64,000 bases of DNA from assembly GCA_000702025.1 (NCBI GenBank), contig KL370851.1:202005-266004 (forward strand), given 5' to 3'. The position numbers and the translations under genes were made by a program. The DNA comes from Blautia schinkii DSM 10518 (GTDB lineage: Bacteria > Bacillota > Clostridia > Lachnospirales > Lachnospiraceae). A model generated the notes under the pieces. The model had not been told where the DNA came from, ran no database searches, and saw only the letters and a program-made list of their open reading frames with translations. This document shows positions 1 through 8,636 of this stretch, in pieces (within the stretch, counting starts at the first letter, position 1; every line of letters begins with the position of its first letter).

Positions 1-714
1 CAGCAGGGATATAGCATGCGCAATAAGGTTTGTATGGTCATCGGAAATGGAGAGATGGGCAAAGTGGCGGCCCAGACACTCCGGGAGGCAGGAGCGGATG
101 TGACGGTGACTGTACGTCAGTACCGAAGCGGCGTGGTGAACATCCCTCTGGGATGTAAGCGTATCAATTATGGAGACCGTATGGAATATCTGCCTCAGTG
201 TGATCTGGTGGTCAGCGCTACCGCAAGCCCCAACTTTACCCTGAGGGAGGAGCTTTTTGATGATATAGAGCTTACGAAAACGTTGATTCTTATCGACCTT
301 GCGGTACCCCGGGATATTGAGCCGGAGGTGGGCAGGCTTGAAGGGGTCACGCTTTATGATATGGACAGCTTCCGTATGGAGGAGACCTCCGCGGAGCTGC
401 AGGAAAATCTGGAGGCGGCCGGAGCCATTGTGCGTGAGCAGATGGATGAGTTTTTTCAATGGCTGGACGGCAGGGATTTGATTCCACGCATTCAGGAGAT
501 AAAGGACGACGCGGTTCATGATCTGAATCTGCGGATTGCAAAAATACTGAAGAACACACCTATGGAGGATGGGGACAGGGAAAAGCTGGTCAAGGCAGTG
601 GACACAGCCGCGGGAAAAGTGGTAAACAAGCTGATCTTTGGCCTGCGCGACAGTCTCAATCAGGACGCCTTCATGGAATGTGTGGCTGGACTGGAGAAAA
701 TTTATGAAGAATAA
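1..714 (+). CDS. hemA: Glutamyl-tRNA reductase, C-terminal part (5' cut by window edge)
   Basis: HemA reduces the glutamyl group of tRNA-Glu with NADPH to glutamate-1-semialdehyde, the first committed step of C5 tetrapyrrole synthesis in the cytoplasm. The frame is open from base 1, so the methionine at 16 is internal. The visible part starts at the NADP-binding Rossmann fold (VIGNGEMG at about residues 13-20 of the fragment, then TVTVRQ and VVSATASP) and runs into the helical dimerisation domain. The N-terminal catalytic domain with the active cysteine lies outside the window. It is first of six co-directional tetrapyrrole genes; its stop overlaps the next start by 11 bases, which suggests translational coupling. 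The family assignment is firm; nothing can be said about the promoter. Confidence 0.93.
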   Translation, partial: QQGYSMRNKVCMVIGNGEMGKVAAQTLREAGADVTVTVRQYRSGVVNIPLGCKRINYGDRMEYLPQCDLVVSATASPNFTLREELFDDIELTKTLILIDLAVPRDIEPEVGRLEGVTLYDMDSFRMEETSAELQENLEAAGAIVREQMDEFFQWLDGRDLIPRIQEIKDDAVHDLNLRIAKILKNTPMEDGDREKLVKAVDTAAGKVVNKLIFGLRDSLNQDAFMECVAGLEKIYEE

Positions 715-1180
715 ACGATATTTTCCCATGTTTGTAGATTTGTCCGATAAAAACATTGTAGTGGTGGGCGGAGGCAATATCTCTACCCGGAGAGTGAAAA
801 CCCTTCTTTCCTTTACCAGGAATATCACTGTGGTAGCGCCGCAGATGACCATGGAGCTTTTGGAAATGGGCAAGGCCGGACAGGTACATACAGAAATTAG
901 GCCGGTGAAGCGGTCGGATTTTGAACGTGCTTATATGGTGATCGCAGCCACAAACGACTGGAAGCTTAACGACGATATTTACCGGGCATGTAAGGAAGAA
1001 GGCGTCTATGTGAATGTGGCCAGTGATAAAGAGAAATGTGATTTCTATTTTCCCGGTGTGATCATGCAAGATGAACTGGTGGTGGGAATCACAGCCAGCG
1101 GACTTGACCATAAAAAGGCCAAGCGTATGCGGGAGGAAATTGAACGGGTATTGGAAAAAACGGCAGGAGAAGAGGATTGA
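704..1180 (+). CDS. Precorrin-2 dehydrogenase / sirohydrochlorin ferrochelatase-like protein (CysG N-terminal type)
   Basis: This is a stand-alone relative of the N-terminal part of CysG and of Met8p, which oxidises precorrin-2 to sirohydrochlorin with NAD and may insert iron. The dinucleotide motif VVGGGNIST is at about residues 17-25. The conserved segment VNVASDKEKCDFYFPG (about 103-118) carries the acidic residue that CysG/Met8p use in catalysis. At 158 residues it is shorter than many relatives of about 200, so the C-terminal dimerisation region is reduced. The ATG at 704 is chosen because GGAG lies 7 bases upstream and it overlaps hemA; an in-frame ATG at 638 lies inside hemA and lacks this support. 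Whether it chelates iron or cobalt, or only dehydrogenates, cannot be read from sequence. Confidence 0.88.
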   Translation: MKNKRYFPMFVDLSDKNIVVVGGGNISTRRVKTLLSFTRNITVVAPQMTMELLEMGKAGQVHTEIRPVKRSDFERAYMVIAATNDWKLNDDIYRACKEEGVYVNVASDKEKCDFYFPGVIMQDELVVGITASGLDHKKAKRMREEIERVLEKTAGEED

Positions 1181-2073
1181 TGAAAAAGGTGATCATAGGC
1201 AGCAGGGAGAGCAGATTGGCGGTGCTGCAGAGCGAAATGGTGAAGTCTTACATAACAGAGCACAACCCCGGGCTTGAGGTGGAAATTCTTACTATGAAAA
1301 CCACGGGTGATATCATACTTGACCGTACCTTAGATAAAGTAGGTGGTAAGGGTTTGTTCGTCAAGGAGCTTGACAAGGCTTTGCTTGAGGGCCGGAGTCA
1401 TCTTTCTGTGCATAGCTTGAAGGATATGCCCATGGAGGTGAGTGATGAGCTGCCGCTTTTGGCATTTTCAAAAAGAGAGGATCCAAGGGATGTGCTGGTG
1501 CTGCCAGAAGGGATGACAGAGCTTGATCCGGAGAAACCACTTGGCTGCTCCAGCCGCCGGAGGACGCTGCAGCTTAAGGAGCTTTATCCGCAGATGGAGG
1601 TAAAGAGTATCCGCGGGAATCTCCAGACCAGGCTTCGTAAACTGGACGAGGGGGAATATTCCGGGCTGATTCTGGCTGCGGCGGGGCTCAAACGTCTGGG
1701 TCTTGAAAAACGCATTCACAGATATTTTACCCCGGATGAGATGATTCCGGCTGCAGGGCAGGGGATTCTTGCTGTGCAGGGCCGGGAGGATATGAATTAT
1801 GGCTGGCTTGCAGGCTATAATGATGAAGATGCCTGGGCAGAGGGCATTGCAGAGCGGGCTTTTGTGCGGAGACTGAACGGGGGCTGCTCGTCTCCGGTGG
1901 CTGCGTTTGCGTGCTGCCAGGGTGAGGAAATGCTTCTTAGAGGCCTGTATTATAACGAAGAGGACGGCAGCTATTGTCGGGGAAGTATTCGCGGTGACAG
2001 GAATGAGGGAGAGCGTTTAGGCGTTATCTTGGCTGAACAGTTAATAGAAAGATGTAAAAAAGGAGAGGTCTGA
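1180..2073 (+). CDS. hemC: Porphobilinogen deaminase (hydroxymethylbilane synthase)
   Basis: HemC joins four porphobilinogen units into hydroxymethylbilane. The protein has 297 residues, usual for the family. Visible motifs are GSRESRLA near the N terminus, the DRTLDKVGGKGLFVKEL segment, HSLKDMP, and NGGCSSPVA, whose cysteine would carry the dipyrromethane cofactor. The ATG at 1180 overlaps the TGA of the preceding gene, and a TTG three bases earlier is the only other close start. The stop overlaps the next start in TGATG fashion at 2073. It sits between the precorrin-2 dehydrogenase and the cobA-hemD fusion, consistent with one polycistronic message. Confidence 0.96.
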   Translation: MKKVIIGSRESRLAVLQSEMVKSYITEHNPGLEVEILTMKTTGDIILDRTLDKVGGKGLFVKELDKALLEGRSHLSVHSLKDMPMEVSDELPLLAFSKREDPRDVLVLPEGMTELDPEKPLGCSSRRRTLQLKELYPQMEVKSIRGNLQTRLRKLDEGEYSGLILAAAGLKRLGLEKRIHRYFTPDEMIPAAGQGILAVQGREDMNYGWLAGYNDEDAWAEGIAERAFVRRLNGGCSSPVAAFACCQGEEMLLRGLYYNEEDGSYCRGSIRGDRNEGERLGVILAEQLIERCKKGEV

Positions 2074-3590
2074 TGGCAGTAGGAAAAGTATGGCTGGTAG
2101 GCGCCGGGCCGGGCGATATCGGCCTTTTTACAATCAAAGGCATGACAGTGCTTTCAAAGGCGGAGGTGGTCGTGTACGACAGTCTTGTGGGGCAGGGAGT
2201 TCTTTCGAAAATCCCGCCGAATGCCCGCCTGATCAACGTGGGGAAGCGTGCCAGCCACCACACCATGTGCCAGGAGGACATCAATCAGGTACTTCTGACT
2301 GAGGCACAGAAAGGGTACAGGGTGGTGCGGTTAAAGGGCGGCGACCCGTTCCTTTTCGGCAGAGGCGGCGAGGAGCTGGAGCTTTTGGCACAGAATGGGA
2401 TTCCCTACGAGGTAGTGCCGGGAGTCACGTCTCCCCTTTCGGTACCTGCATATAACGGGATTCCGGTAACGCACCGGGATTTCTGTTCTTCTTTGCATAT
2501 CATCACCGGGCATAAGCGGGCCGGACAGGAGTATGATATTGATTTCCAGGCGCTGGTACATACAAAAGGGACGTTGGTGTTTCTCATGGGCGTGACTGCG
2601 CTTGCGGATATCTGTAAGGGCCTGCTGGATGCGGGAATGGACCCACAGATGCCTGCCGCCGTGCTTCAAAAGGGCACCACAGCCGGACAGAAGCGTGTCG
2701 TCGCCACGGTGGAAACACTTAAGGCAGAGGTAGACAGACAGGGAATCGAAACGCCGGCTATCATTGTCGTTGGAAAGGTATGTACTCTGGCAGAAAAATT
2801 CGCCTGGTATGAGAAGCTTCCTCTGGCAGGATGGAAGGTGCTGGTTACCCGTCCCCGTGACTTAATTTCCCACACAGCGGCCAAGCTTCGGGAAAAGGGC
2901 GCAGAGGTGTTGGAACTTCCGGCTATCCGTACGGAGCCTATGGAGGACCAGGCACGGCTCTATGAGGCTTTGGAGCGGCTGGTTACCTATCAATGGCTTG
3001 TGTTTACCAGTCCCACTGGAGTGGATGTGTTTTTCCGGGAAATGCAGAACAGGGAAAAGGATATCCGGGCATTGGGCGCATGTAAGCTTGCGGCTATTGG
3101 CGAGGGCACACGCAAGAAGCTGCGCGAACGAGGGCTGTATGTGGACCTCATGCCTGAGGTGTACGACGGGGATTCCCTGGGTGCGGCGCTGGCGGAGAAG
3201 CTGTGCGGAGGCGAGCATATTCTCATCCCCCGTGCGGAAAAGGGAAATGAGAACCTTGTGAAGCTCCTCTGTGAGGCAGGCGCACAGGTGGAGGATGTGC
3301 CTACTTATCAGACCGTATATGACCAGAGTGTATTGATTGACGAGAAAAAAGAATTTGAAGCCGGAGCCATTGACTGTGTTGTATTTACCAGTGCCTCCAC
3401 GGTAAAAGGATTTGTGGAGGGCACAAAGGGGTTGGACTACACGAAAGTAAGAGCAGCCTGCATCGGTAAGCAGACGAAGGCGGCCGCGGATGCATATGGA
3501 ATGACGACCTTTATGGCAGAGAAAGCCACCATTGACAGCCTGATCGATTTGGTGGAAGAGATGAAAAGGAGCGAGGAAAAATGGAGCTGA
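2073..3590 (+). CDS. cobA-hemD: Fused uroporphyrinogen-III C-methyltransferase / uroporphyrinogen-III synthase
   Basis: This is a 505-residue fusion of two enzymes. Residues about 1-245 are an SAM-dependent uroporphyrinogen-III methyltransferase, with GAGPGDIGLFT at the N terminus, VGKRASHH, and RLKGGDPFLFGRGGEE, the SAM-site signature. Residues about 255-505 are the HemD fold that closes and inverts ring D of hydroxymethylbilane; it has the usual low conservation, with VLVTRPRD at its start and VFTSASTVKGF near residue 430. The fusion is common in Clostridia and channels hydroxymethylbilane to precorrin-2. It therefore points the operon to siroheme and cobalamin rather than only protoheme. 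The start overlaps the hemC stop and the end overlaps hemB by 10 bases. Confidence 0.95.
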   Translation: MAVGKVWLVGAGPGDIGLFTIKGMTVLSKAEVVVYDSLVGQGVLSKIPPNARLINVGKRASHHTMCQEDINQVLLTEAQKGYRVVRLKGGDPFLFGRGGEELELLAQNGIPYEVVPGVTSPLSVPAYNGIPVTHRDFCSSLHIITGHKRAGQEYDIDFQALVHTKGTLVFLMGVTALADICKGLLDAGMDPQMPAAVLQKGTTAGQKRVVATVETLKAEVDRQGIETPAIIVVGKVCTLAEKFAWYEKLPLAGWKVLVTRPRDLISHTAAKLREKGAEVLELPAIRTEPMEDQARLYEALERLVTYQWLVFTSPTGVDVFFREMQNREKDIRALGACKLAAIGEGTRKKLRERGLYVDLMPEVYDGDSLGAALAEKLCGGEHILIPRAEKGNENLVKLLCEAGAQVEDVPTYQTVYDQSVLIDEKKEFEAGAIDCVVFTSASTVKGFVEGTKGLDYTKVRAACIGKQTKAAADAYGMTTFMAEKATIDSLIDLVEEMKRSEEKWS

Positions 3591-4564
3591 TACAAAGACC
3601 GAGGAGACTGCGTGGCAGCGAGACTTTGCGCAGGATGGTACGTGAGACAAGGATGGATAAGTCCTCCCTGATCTACCCGCTGTTTGTGATCGAGGGAGAA
3701 AATATAGAGGAGGAGATCCCTTCCATGGAAGGCCAGTATCGTTACAGTATTGACCGTCTGCCCTATGAGCTGGAACGTCTGGAAAAAGCCGGAGTGACAA
3801 GTCTGATGCTGTTTGGGATTCCCAAGCATAAGGATGAGGTGGGCAGCGGAGCCTATGATCCTGATGGAATCGTGCAGCGTGCGCTGAGAGAGGCGAAAAG
3901 ACAGTTTCCGGGGCTTTATTATATCACAGACGTATGCATGTGCGAATATACCTCACACGGCCACTGCGGTGTGCTCTGCGGTCATGAGGTGGAGAATGAT
4001 GAGACACTGAAGCTTCTTGCCCGCACGGCACTTTCCCATGTGGAGGCGGGTGCTGATATGGTGGCGCCTTCGGATATGATGGACGGGCGTGTACGAGCAA
4101 TCCGGGAATGCCTGGACGCTAACGGCCATAAAGAGACTCCCATCATGTCCTATGCAGTGAAATATGCTTCTGCATTTTATGGACCTTTCCGTGATGCGGC
4201 AGGTTCTGCGCCGTCCTTTGGCGACCGCAAAAGCTATCAGATGGATTTCCACAACCGCAGGGAGGGAATGAAGGAGGCGCTCACGGATATCGAGGAGGGC
4301 GCGGATATCATTATGGTGAAGCCTGCGCTGTCATACCTGGATATGATTTCCGAGGTTTCCAAGGCTGTTAATGTACCTGTGGCAGCATACAGCGTGAGCG
4401 GTGAGTACGCCATGGTGAAAGCTGCGGCAAAGATGGGATGGATTGATGAGGAAAAAATTATCTGTGAGATGGCAGTGGGAGCTTACCGCGCAGGCGCACA
4501 GATTTATCTTACTTATTTTGCCAAGGAGCTGGCGAGGTTTATGGACGAAGGGAGAATCGGCTGA
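3581..4564 (+). CDS. hemB: Delta-aminolevulinic acid dehydratase (porphobilinogen synthase)
   Basis: HemB condenses two 5-aminolevulinate molecules into porphobilinogen. The length (327 residues) is typical. DVCMCEYTSHGHCGVLCG at about residues 116-133 carries the three cysteines of the zinc-binding type. The two Schiff-base lysines are in YAVKYAS (about 196) and IMVKPALSY (about 249). The gene overlaps the fusion gene by 10 bases and hemL by one base. The neighbours supply its substrate (HemA, HemL) and use its product (HemC). Confidence 0.97.
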   Translation: MELIQRPRRLRGSETLRRMVRETRMDKSSLIYPLFVIEGENIEEEIPSMEGQYRYSIDRLPYELERLEKAGVTSLMLFGIPKHKDEVGSGAYDPDGIVQRALREAKRQFPGLYYITDVCMCEYTSHGHCGVLCGHEVENDETLKLLARTALSHVEAGADMVAPSDMMDGRVRAIRECLDANGHKETPIMSYAVKYASAFYGPFRDAAGSAPSFGDRKSYQMDFHNRREGMKEALTDIEEGADIIMVKPALSYLDMISEVSKAVNVPVAAYSVSGEYAMVKAAAKMGWIDEEKIICEMAVGAYRAGAQIYLTYFAKELARFMDEGRIG

Positions 4565-5853
4565 TGACAAAATCGGTAGCATTATCGGAAGCATTATTTG
4601 AAAGAGCGGTAAAACGGATACCCGGTGGAGTGAACAGTCCTGTGCGCGCTTACGGGGCCATCGGAGAAAGCCCGCGGTTTATCGACAGAGCGGATGGCTG
4701 TTATATTTATGATGTGGACGGAAACCGCTATATTGATTATATTGATTCCTGGGGTCCCATGATTCTGGGCCATAATTTTCCGGCAATCCGTGAGAGTGTG
4801 GTGAAAGCCTGTGAAAAGGGCCTAAGCTTTGGCTGTGCCACAGAGATTGAGGTGGAGATGGCAGAGTTTATCTGCGTACATATCCCCCATATCGAGATGA
4901 TCCGTATGGTAAATTCCGGGACCGAGGCAGTCATGAGCGCGGTGCGTGCGGCCCGGGGTTACACAGGAAGGAATAAGATTATCAAATTTGCGGGCTGTTA
5001 TCATGGTCACAGTGATGCCATGCTGGTGAGCGCCGGTTCCGGTGTGATGACAAGCGGCGTGCCGGACAGTGCGGGTGTTCCTGCAGGCTGTACCCAGGAT
5101 ACCATGACTGCGGTATACAATGACCTGGACAGTGTGCGGCTTCTTATGGAGCAGGCTAAGGGAGAAGTAGCGGCAGTGATCGTGGAGCCTGTAGGTGCGA
5201 ATATGGGAGTGGTTCCGCCTGCCAAAGGGTTTCTCGAAGGGCTGCGTGGGCTCTGTGACAAGGAACAGGCAGTTCTGATCTTTGATGAGGTGATTACCGG
5301 ATTCCGTCTGGCCTTTGGCGGAGCGGCGGAGTATTTTGACGTGAAGCCGGATCTGGTGACTTACGGAAAGATTATCGGAGCCGGAATGCCTGTGGGCGCT
5401 TACGGCGGACGCAGAGAAATCATGGAGATGGTGTCTCCGGTGGGTAAGGTGTACCAGGCCGGTACTTTAAGCGGCAATCCTATTGCTATGGCTGCGGGGC
5501 TTACCCAGTTAAAGTATCTTCACAGCCATCAGGAGATTTATAAAGATTTGGCTGAGAAAGGGCAGAAGCTGTATGGTTCCATGGAGCGTATGCTTCGGGA
5601 ACGCGGGTTTGGTTATCAGGTGAATCATATTTCTTCCCTGGGATGTGTGTTCTTTACCGATACGGCTGTGACAGATTACCAGTCTGCCAAAACCTCGGAT
5701 ACCGCAGCCTTTGCAGAGTATTTCAAAGCAATGCTGGGCATGGGAATCCATCTGGCACCATCTCAGTTTGAGGCTATGTTCTTGTCAGCAGCCCATACGG
5801 ATGAGGTGATCAGCGAGACGCTGGAGGCAGCGGGCAAATGCCTGGATGCGTAA
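4564..5853 (+). CDS. hemL: Glutamate-1-semialdehyde 2,1-aminomutase
   Basis: HemL is a PLP enzyme that isomerises glutamate-1-semialdehyde to 5-aminolevulinate. The 429-residue protein shows GGVNSPVRA at the N terminus, NSGTEAVMSAVR (about 118-129), the PLP-site sequence FDEVITGFR (about 239-247) and the Schiff-base lysine in TYGKIIGAG (about 262-270). It is last in the operon; its ATG overlaps the hemB stop. No clear terminator follows directly, and the next gene has its own promoter 66 bases downstream. Confidence 0.97.
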   Translation: MTKSVALSEALFERAVKRIPGGVNSPVRAYGAIGESPRFIDRADGCYIYDVDGNRYIDYIDSWGPMILGHNFPAIRESVVKACEKGLSFGCATEIEVEMAEFICVHIPHIEMIRMVNSGTEAVMSAVRAARGYTGRNKIIKFAGCYHGHSDAMLVSAGSGVMTSGVPDSAGVPAGCTQDTMTAVYNDLDSVRLLMEQAKGEVAAVIVEPVGANMGVVPPAKGFLEGLRGLCDKEQAVLIFDEVITGFRLAFGGAAEYFDVKPDLVTYGKIIGAGMPVGAYGGRREIMEMVSPVGKVYQAGTLSGNPIAMAAGLTQLKYLHSHQEIYKDLAEKGQKLYGSMERMLRERGFGYQVNHISSLGCVFFTDTAVTDYQSAKTSDTAAFAEYFKAMLGMGIHLAPSQFEAMFLSAAHTDEVISETLEAAGKCLDA

Positions 5854-5918
5854 CAGTTGGTGCTTGCCTGAGCTGTTACGGATACTGTGAAAAAATAACC
5901 GGAATCCCCATTGGAAAC

Positions 5919-5947
5919 TTGTCCTGATGCGTGGTTTATGGTATAAT
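5919..5947 (+). promoter_or_regulatory. Extended -10 promoter before the lactonase-like gene
   Basis: TTGTCC at 5919-5924 and TATAAT at 5942-5947 are 17 bases apart, and TGG directly before the -10 makes an extended -10. Transcription would begin near 5954 and leave a leader of about 110 bases. Confidence 0.75.
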
Positions 5948-5960
5948 CAGTCCATACGTG

Positions 5961-6030
5961 AACCTCATCAGGCTGTGAAGCAGGTATGAGGTTATGAATA
6001 AGTGGCGAAGCGGAACAGGAATAACCGCTT
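5961..6030 (+). other. Structured 5' leader of the lactonase-like gene (two hairpins)
   Basis: AACCTCAT (5961-5968) pairs perfectly with ATGAGGTT (5986-5993). A second stem, AAGCGG (6009-6014) with CCGCTT (6025-6030), follows. Both fall between the promoter and a good ribosome binding site (GGAGG at 6054-6058). I do not recognise a known riboswitch class. It may be a regulatory leader or only a stabilising structure. Confidence 0.45.
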
Positions 6031-6065
6031 TGACCAGACAGAGTTGACAGTAGGAGGCAGGACTT

Positions 6066-7157
6066 ATGGGGAAAAAGAAATATGTAGCCTATGTGGGAAC
6101 GTACACCCACGGCACCAGTAAAGGAATCCAGGTTTATGACGTGAACGTGGAGGAGGGAACTCTGACTGAGCGCAGTGAGGTACAGGTGAGCAATGCATCC
6201 CATACGGCAGTATCCAAGAACGGTAAATATCTTTATTCCATAGAGGATGAGGGCGTGGCTGTGTTTGAACGTGATGAGAACGGTGATCTTACACGTATCA
6301 ACAGTGTGGATATTGACGGTATGCGCGGGTGTTTCCTTGCCACGGACGTGGACGGCAAGTATTTATACGTGGCCGGTTATCATGACGGTAAGGTGACGGT
6401 TGTACATACCCACCAGGACGGACGTCTGGGCAGTCTGATGGACGGAGTGTTTCATAAGGGCCTGGGAAGTGTGGCGGAGCGGAATTTCCGTCCTCATGTG
6501 AATTGCGTGCGTCCTACGCCTGACAATAAATATTTGTGTGCGGTTGACAATGGAATCGACCAGGTGAAGGTTTACCGCATTAATAAACGCAGTCATAAGC
6601 TGGAGCTTGTGGATATTCTCAGATGTCCGAGAGAGAGCGGACCGCGTATCATCCGATTCAGCGCGGACGGACGTTTTGCATATCTGCTTTTTGAGCTGAG
6701 TAATGAGATCAATGTATATAGCTATGACGGCAGCGGAAAGAACCCGGAATTTGAGCTTCTTCAGAGTGTTACAACTCTCTATAAAGAAGGGGACAAGGAT
6801 GCTATCCATAACGCGGCTTCCGGGCTGGCTCTGGCGCCGGACGGCAAGCATCTGTTCTGCACCACTGCAGGCGAGAATACAGTATCTATGTATGAGATTG
6901 ATGAGCAGACAGGTATGCTGACGAAGAAGTTTACGCTTCCGATAAGCGGGGACTATCCTAAGGATTTGGTGATTTTCCCGGATAACCGGCATATTGCGGT
7001 TGCGAATCATGCCAGCAATTCCATCACTACCTTTACGGTGGACTATGAGAAGAATCTCCTTGTTATGAAGGGCAAGCCGCAGAAAGTGGAGACGCCCAAC
7101 TGTATCCATATCTGGCCGGTGCCGGACGGAGAGGACATTGAGGATAATAACGAATAA
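6066..7157 (+). CDS. Lactonase-family beta-propeller protein (6-phosphogluconolactonase-like)
   Basis: The 363-residue protein opens with YVAYVGTYTHGTSKGIQVY, the first blade typical of the seven-bladed lactonase family (Pfam Lactonase, PF10282). Blade-like repeats recur as SKNGKYLYSIED, DVDGKYLYVAGYHDG, FSADGRFAYLLFE and APDGKHLFCTTAGE. Members hydrolyse 6-phosphogluconolactone or similar sugar lactones. No signal peptide is seen, so it is cytoplasmic. The neighbours (hemL, aroC) do not show its pathway. No partner gene of the pentose phosphate route is present, so the substrate is inferred from family only. A strong terminator follows at 7172. Confidence 0.85.
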   Translation: MGKKKYVAYVGTYTHGTSKGIQVYDVNVEEGTLTERSEVQVSNASHTAVSKNGKYLYSIEDEGVAVFERDENGDLTRINSVDIDGMRGCFLATDVDGKYLYVAGYHDGKVTVVHTHQDGRLGSLMDGVFHKGLGSVAERNFRPHVNCVRPTPDNKYLCAVDNGIDQVKVYRINKRSHKLELVDILRCPRESGPRIIRFSADGRFAYLLFELSNEINVYSYDGSGKNPEFELLQSVTTLYKEGDKDAIHNAASGLALAPDGKHLFCTTAGENTVSMYEIDEQTGMLTKKFTLPISGDYPKDLVIFPDNRHIAVANHASNSITTFTVDYEKNLLVMKGKPQKVETPNCIHIWPVPDGEDIEDNNE

Positions 7158-7171
7158 GTGAATCATAAGAG

Positions 7172-7226
7172 AAGGCCCTTTTCACACGGCACGACTGAAC
7201 TGCCGTATGGAAAGGGCCTTGCTTTA
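7172..7226 (+). terminator. Bidirectional terminator between lactonase-like gene and aroC
   Basis: AAGGCCCTTT (7172-7181) pairs with AAAGGGCCTT (7211-7220), with an inner stem ACGGC/GCCGT (7186-7190, 7202-7206). Only a short T-rich stretch follows on the plus strand. The position between two convergent stops fits a shared terminator. Confidence 0.8.
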
Positions 7227-7296
7227 TTCCTGGGGGCAACGGGACATAACTGTATGTCCATTTGGCGGCTGATGCGTGCCTGTTGCGTAGGGGGAG

Positions 7297-8394
7297 TTAA
7301 TCCCGGCCGTAGAATTTTACAATGTTATCCAGCCGGGCGCTCATGTTTTGGAAGAGCGCGTCAGTCAGCGTGAGTGCGGCCATTGCTTCCACCACAACCA
7401 CGGCTCTCGGCACGATCACAGGGTCGTGGCGGCCGTGGATTTCCAGGGAAAGGTTTTCACCGTCCTTTGTTACGGTCTGCTGAACCTGGCTGATGGAGGG
7501 GGTAGGTTTAATGTGGGCACGGAGAATGATTTCACTGCCGTCGCTCATGCCGCCCAGGATGCCTCCTGCATGGTTGGAGGTCTTTGTGATCACTCCGTTT
7601 TCATTGCAGAAGCCGTCGTTGTCCGTGGAGCCGTTGAGAGAGGTTACCTGGAAGCCATCGCCGATTTCTACAGCTTTTACCGCGCCGATGGACATGAGAG
7701 CCTGGGCAAAAACTGCATCCAGCTTGCCGAACACGGGATCGCCAAGTCCGGCGGGGACATTGTTTATGCGGCACTCAATCACTCCGCCCGCACTGTCGTG
7801 GTTTTTCATACACTGTTCCAGATATTCCCCGGCTTTTTCTGCAGCCTGTGCATCCGGCATGTAGAAAGCGTTTGCGTTGATCTCCTCCTTGGAAAATGCT
7901 TCGGCTGTTACCGGGCCTATGGATTTGGTGTAGGTGCAGAAGGAAATGCCAAGCTCCTGTAAAAGCTTAACGGCGATTGCTCCGGCGGCCACGCGTCCTG
8001 TTGTTTCACGTCCTGAGGAGCGTCCGCCTCCGCGGTAATCACGGAAACCATATTTCTGGTCGTATGTATAATCCGCATGTCCGGGACGGTAGGAGTAGGC
8101 GATGTTGCCATAGTCTCTGGAGCGTTGGTCTGTGTTGCGCACCATGAGGGAGATGGGAGTACCGGTGGTCCGGCCTTCAAAAACGCCTGAGAGGATTTCC
8201 ACCAGATCTCCTTCCTTGCGGGTGGTGGTATAGCGGCTCTGACCCGGCTTACGGCGGTCAAGAAAAGCCTGGATGTCCTCCTCGCAGAGGGAAAGTCCGG
8301 CCGGACAGCCGTCCACAACAGCGCCGAGTGCTTTTCCATGGGATTCACCCCAGGTAGTGACAATAAATTTATTTCCAAACGATGATTTGCCCAT
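7297..8394 (-). CDS. aroC: Chorismate synthase
   Basis: AroC converts 5-enolpyruvylshikimate-3-phosphate to chorismate using reduced FMN, the last shikimate step. The 365-residue protein starts with the family signature GNKFIVTTWGESHGKALGAV. It also contains DRRKPGQSRYTT, GRSSGRETTGRVAAGA and GGMSDGSEI. The start is supported by AAAGGA upstream on the minus strand. It is monocistronic and divergent from corA; no other shikimate gene is nearby. Confidence 0.97.
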   Translation of the reverse strand: MGKSSFGNKFIVTTWGESHGKALGAVVDGCPAGLSLCEEDIQAFLDRRKPGQSRYTTTRKEGDLVEILSGVFEGRTTGTPISLMVRNTDQRSRDYGNIAYSYRPGHADYTYDQKYGFRDYRGGGRSSGRETTGRVAAGAIAVKLLQELGISFCTYTKSIGPVTAEAFSKEEINANAFYMPDAQAAEKAGEYLEQCMKNHDSAGGVIECRINNVPAGLGDPVFGKLDAVFAQALMSIGAVKAVEIGDGFQVTSLNGSTDNDGFCNENGVITKTSNHAGGILGGMSDGSEIILRAHIKPTPSISQVQQTVTKDGENLSLEIHGRHDPVIVPRAVVVVEAMAALTLTDALFQNMSARLDNIVKFYGRD

Positions 8395-8504
8395 AGTAAG
8401 TCCTTTCTAAATGTGCATATTGTAGATATATTTACTAATAATTTATATTGGTACAGCAATATTATATCGAAGTGTTAAAAGTTTGTAAACCGAAACCATT
8501 GGAA

Positions 8505-8533
8505 TTGACAAAATTTCATGTTCAAATTATAAT
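8505..8533 (+). promoter_or_regulatory. Consensus sigma-A promoter of corA
   Basis: TTGACA (8505-8510) and TATAAT (8528-8533) match the consensus exactly with a 17-base spacer. Transcription would start near 8540, leaving a leader of about 97 bases. Confidence 0.9.
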
Positions 8534-8636
8534 GGAAACTGTATTTTCAGCGATACTAAGAGCGTGGATATGGTGAAAAATGACTATATTCTGTTTTGTA
8601 GTTGGGGAAAATGAAAACAGAAGGGAAGTGTAAATC

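Noticed and set aside
2862..3800. 312-codon minus-strand open frame
   Set aside because: Antisense to the cobA-hemD fusion and hemB, without start signals or family motifs.
7348..7962. 204-codon plus-strand open frame
   Set aside because: Antisense to aroC, whose whole length matches chorismate synthase.
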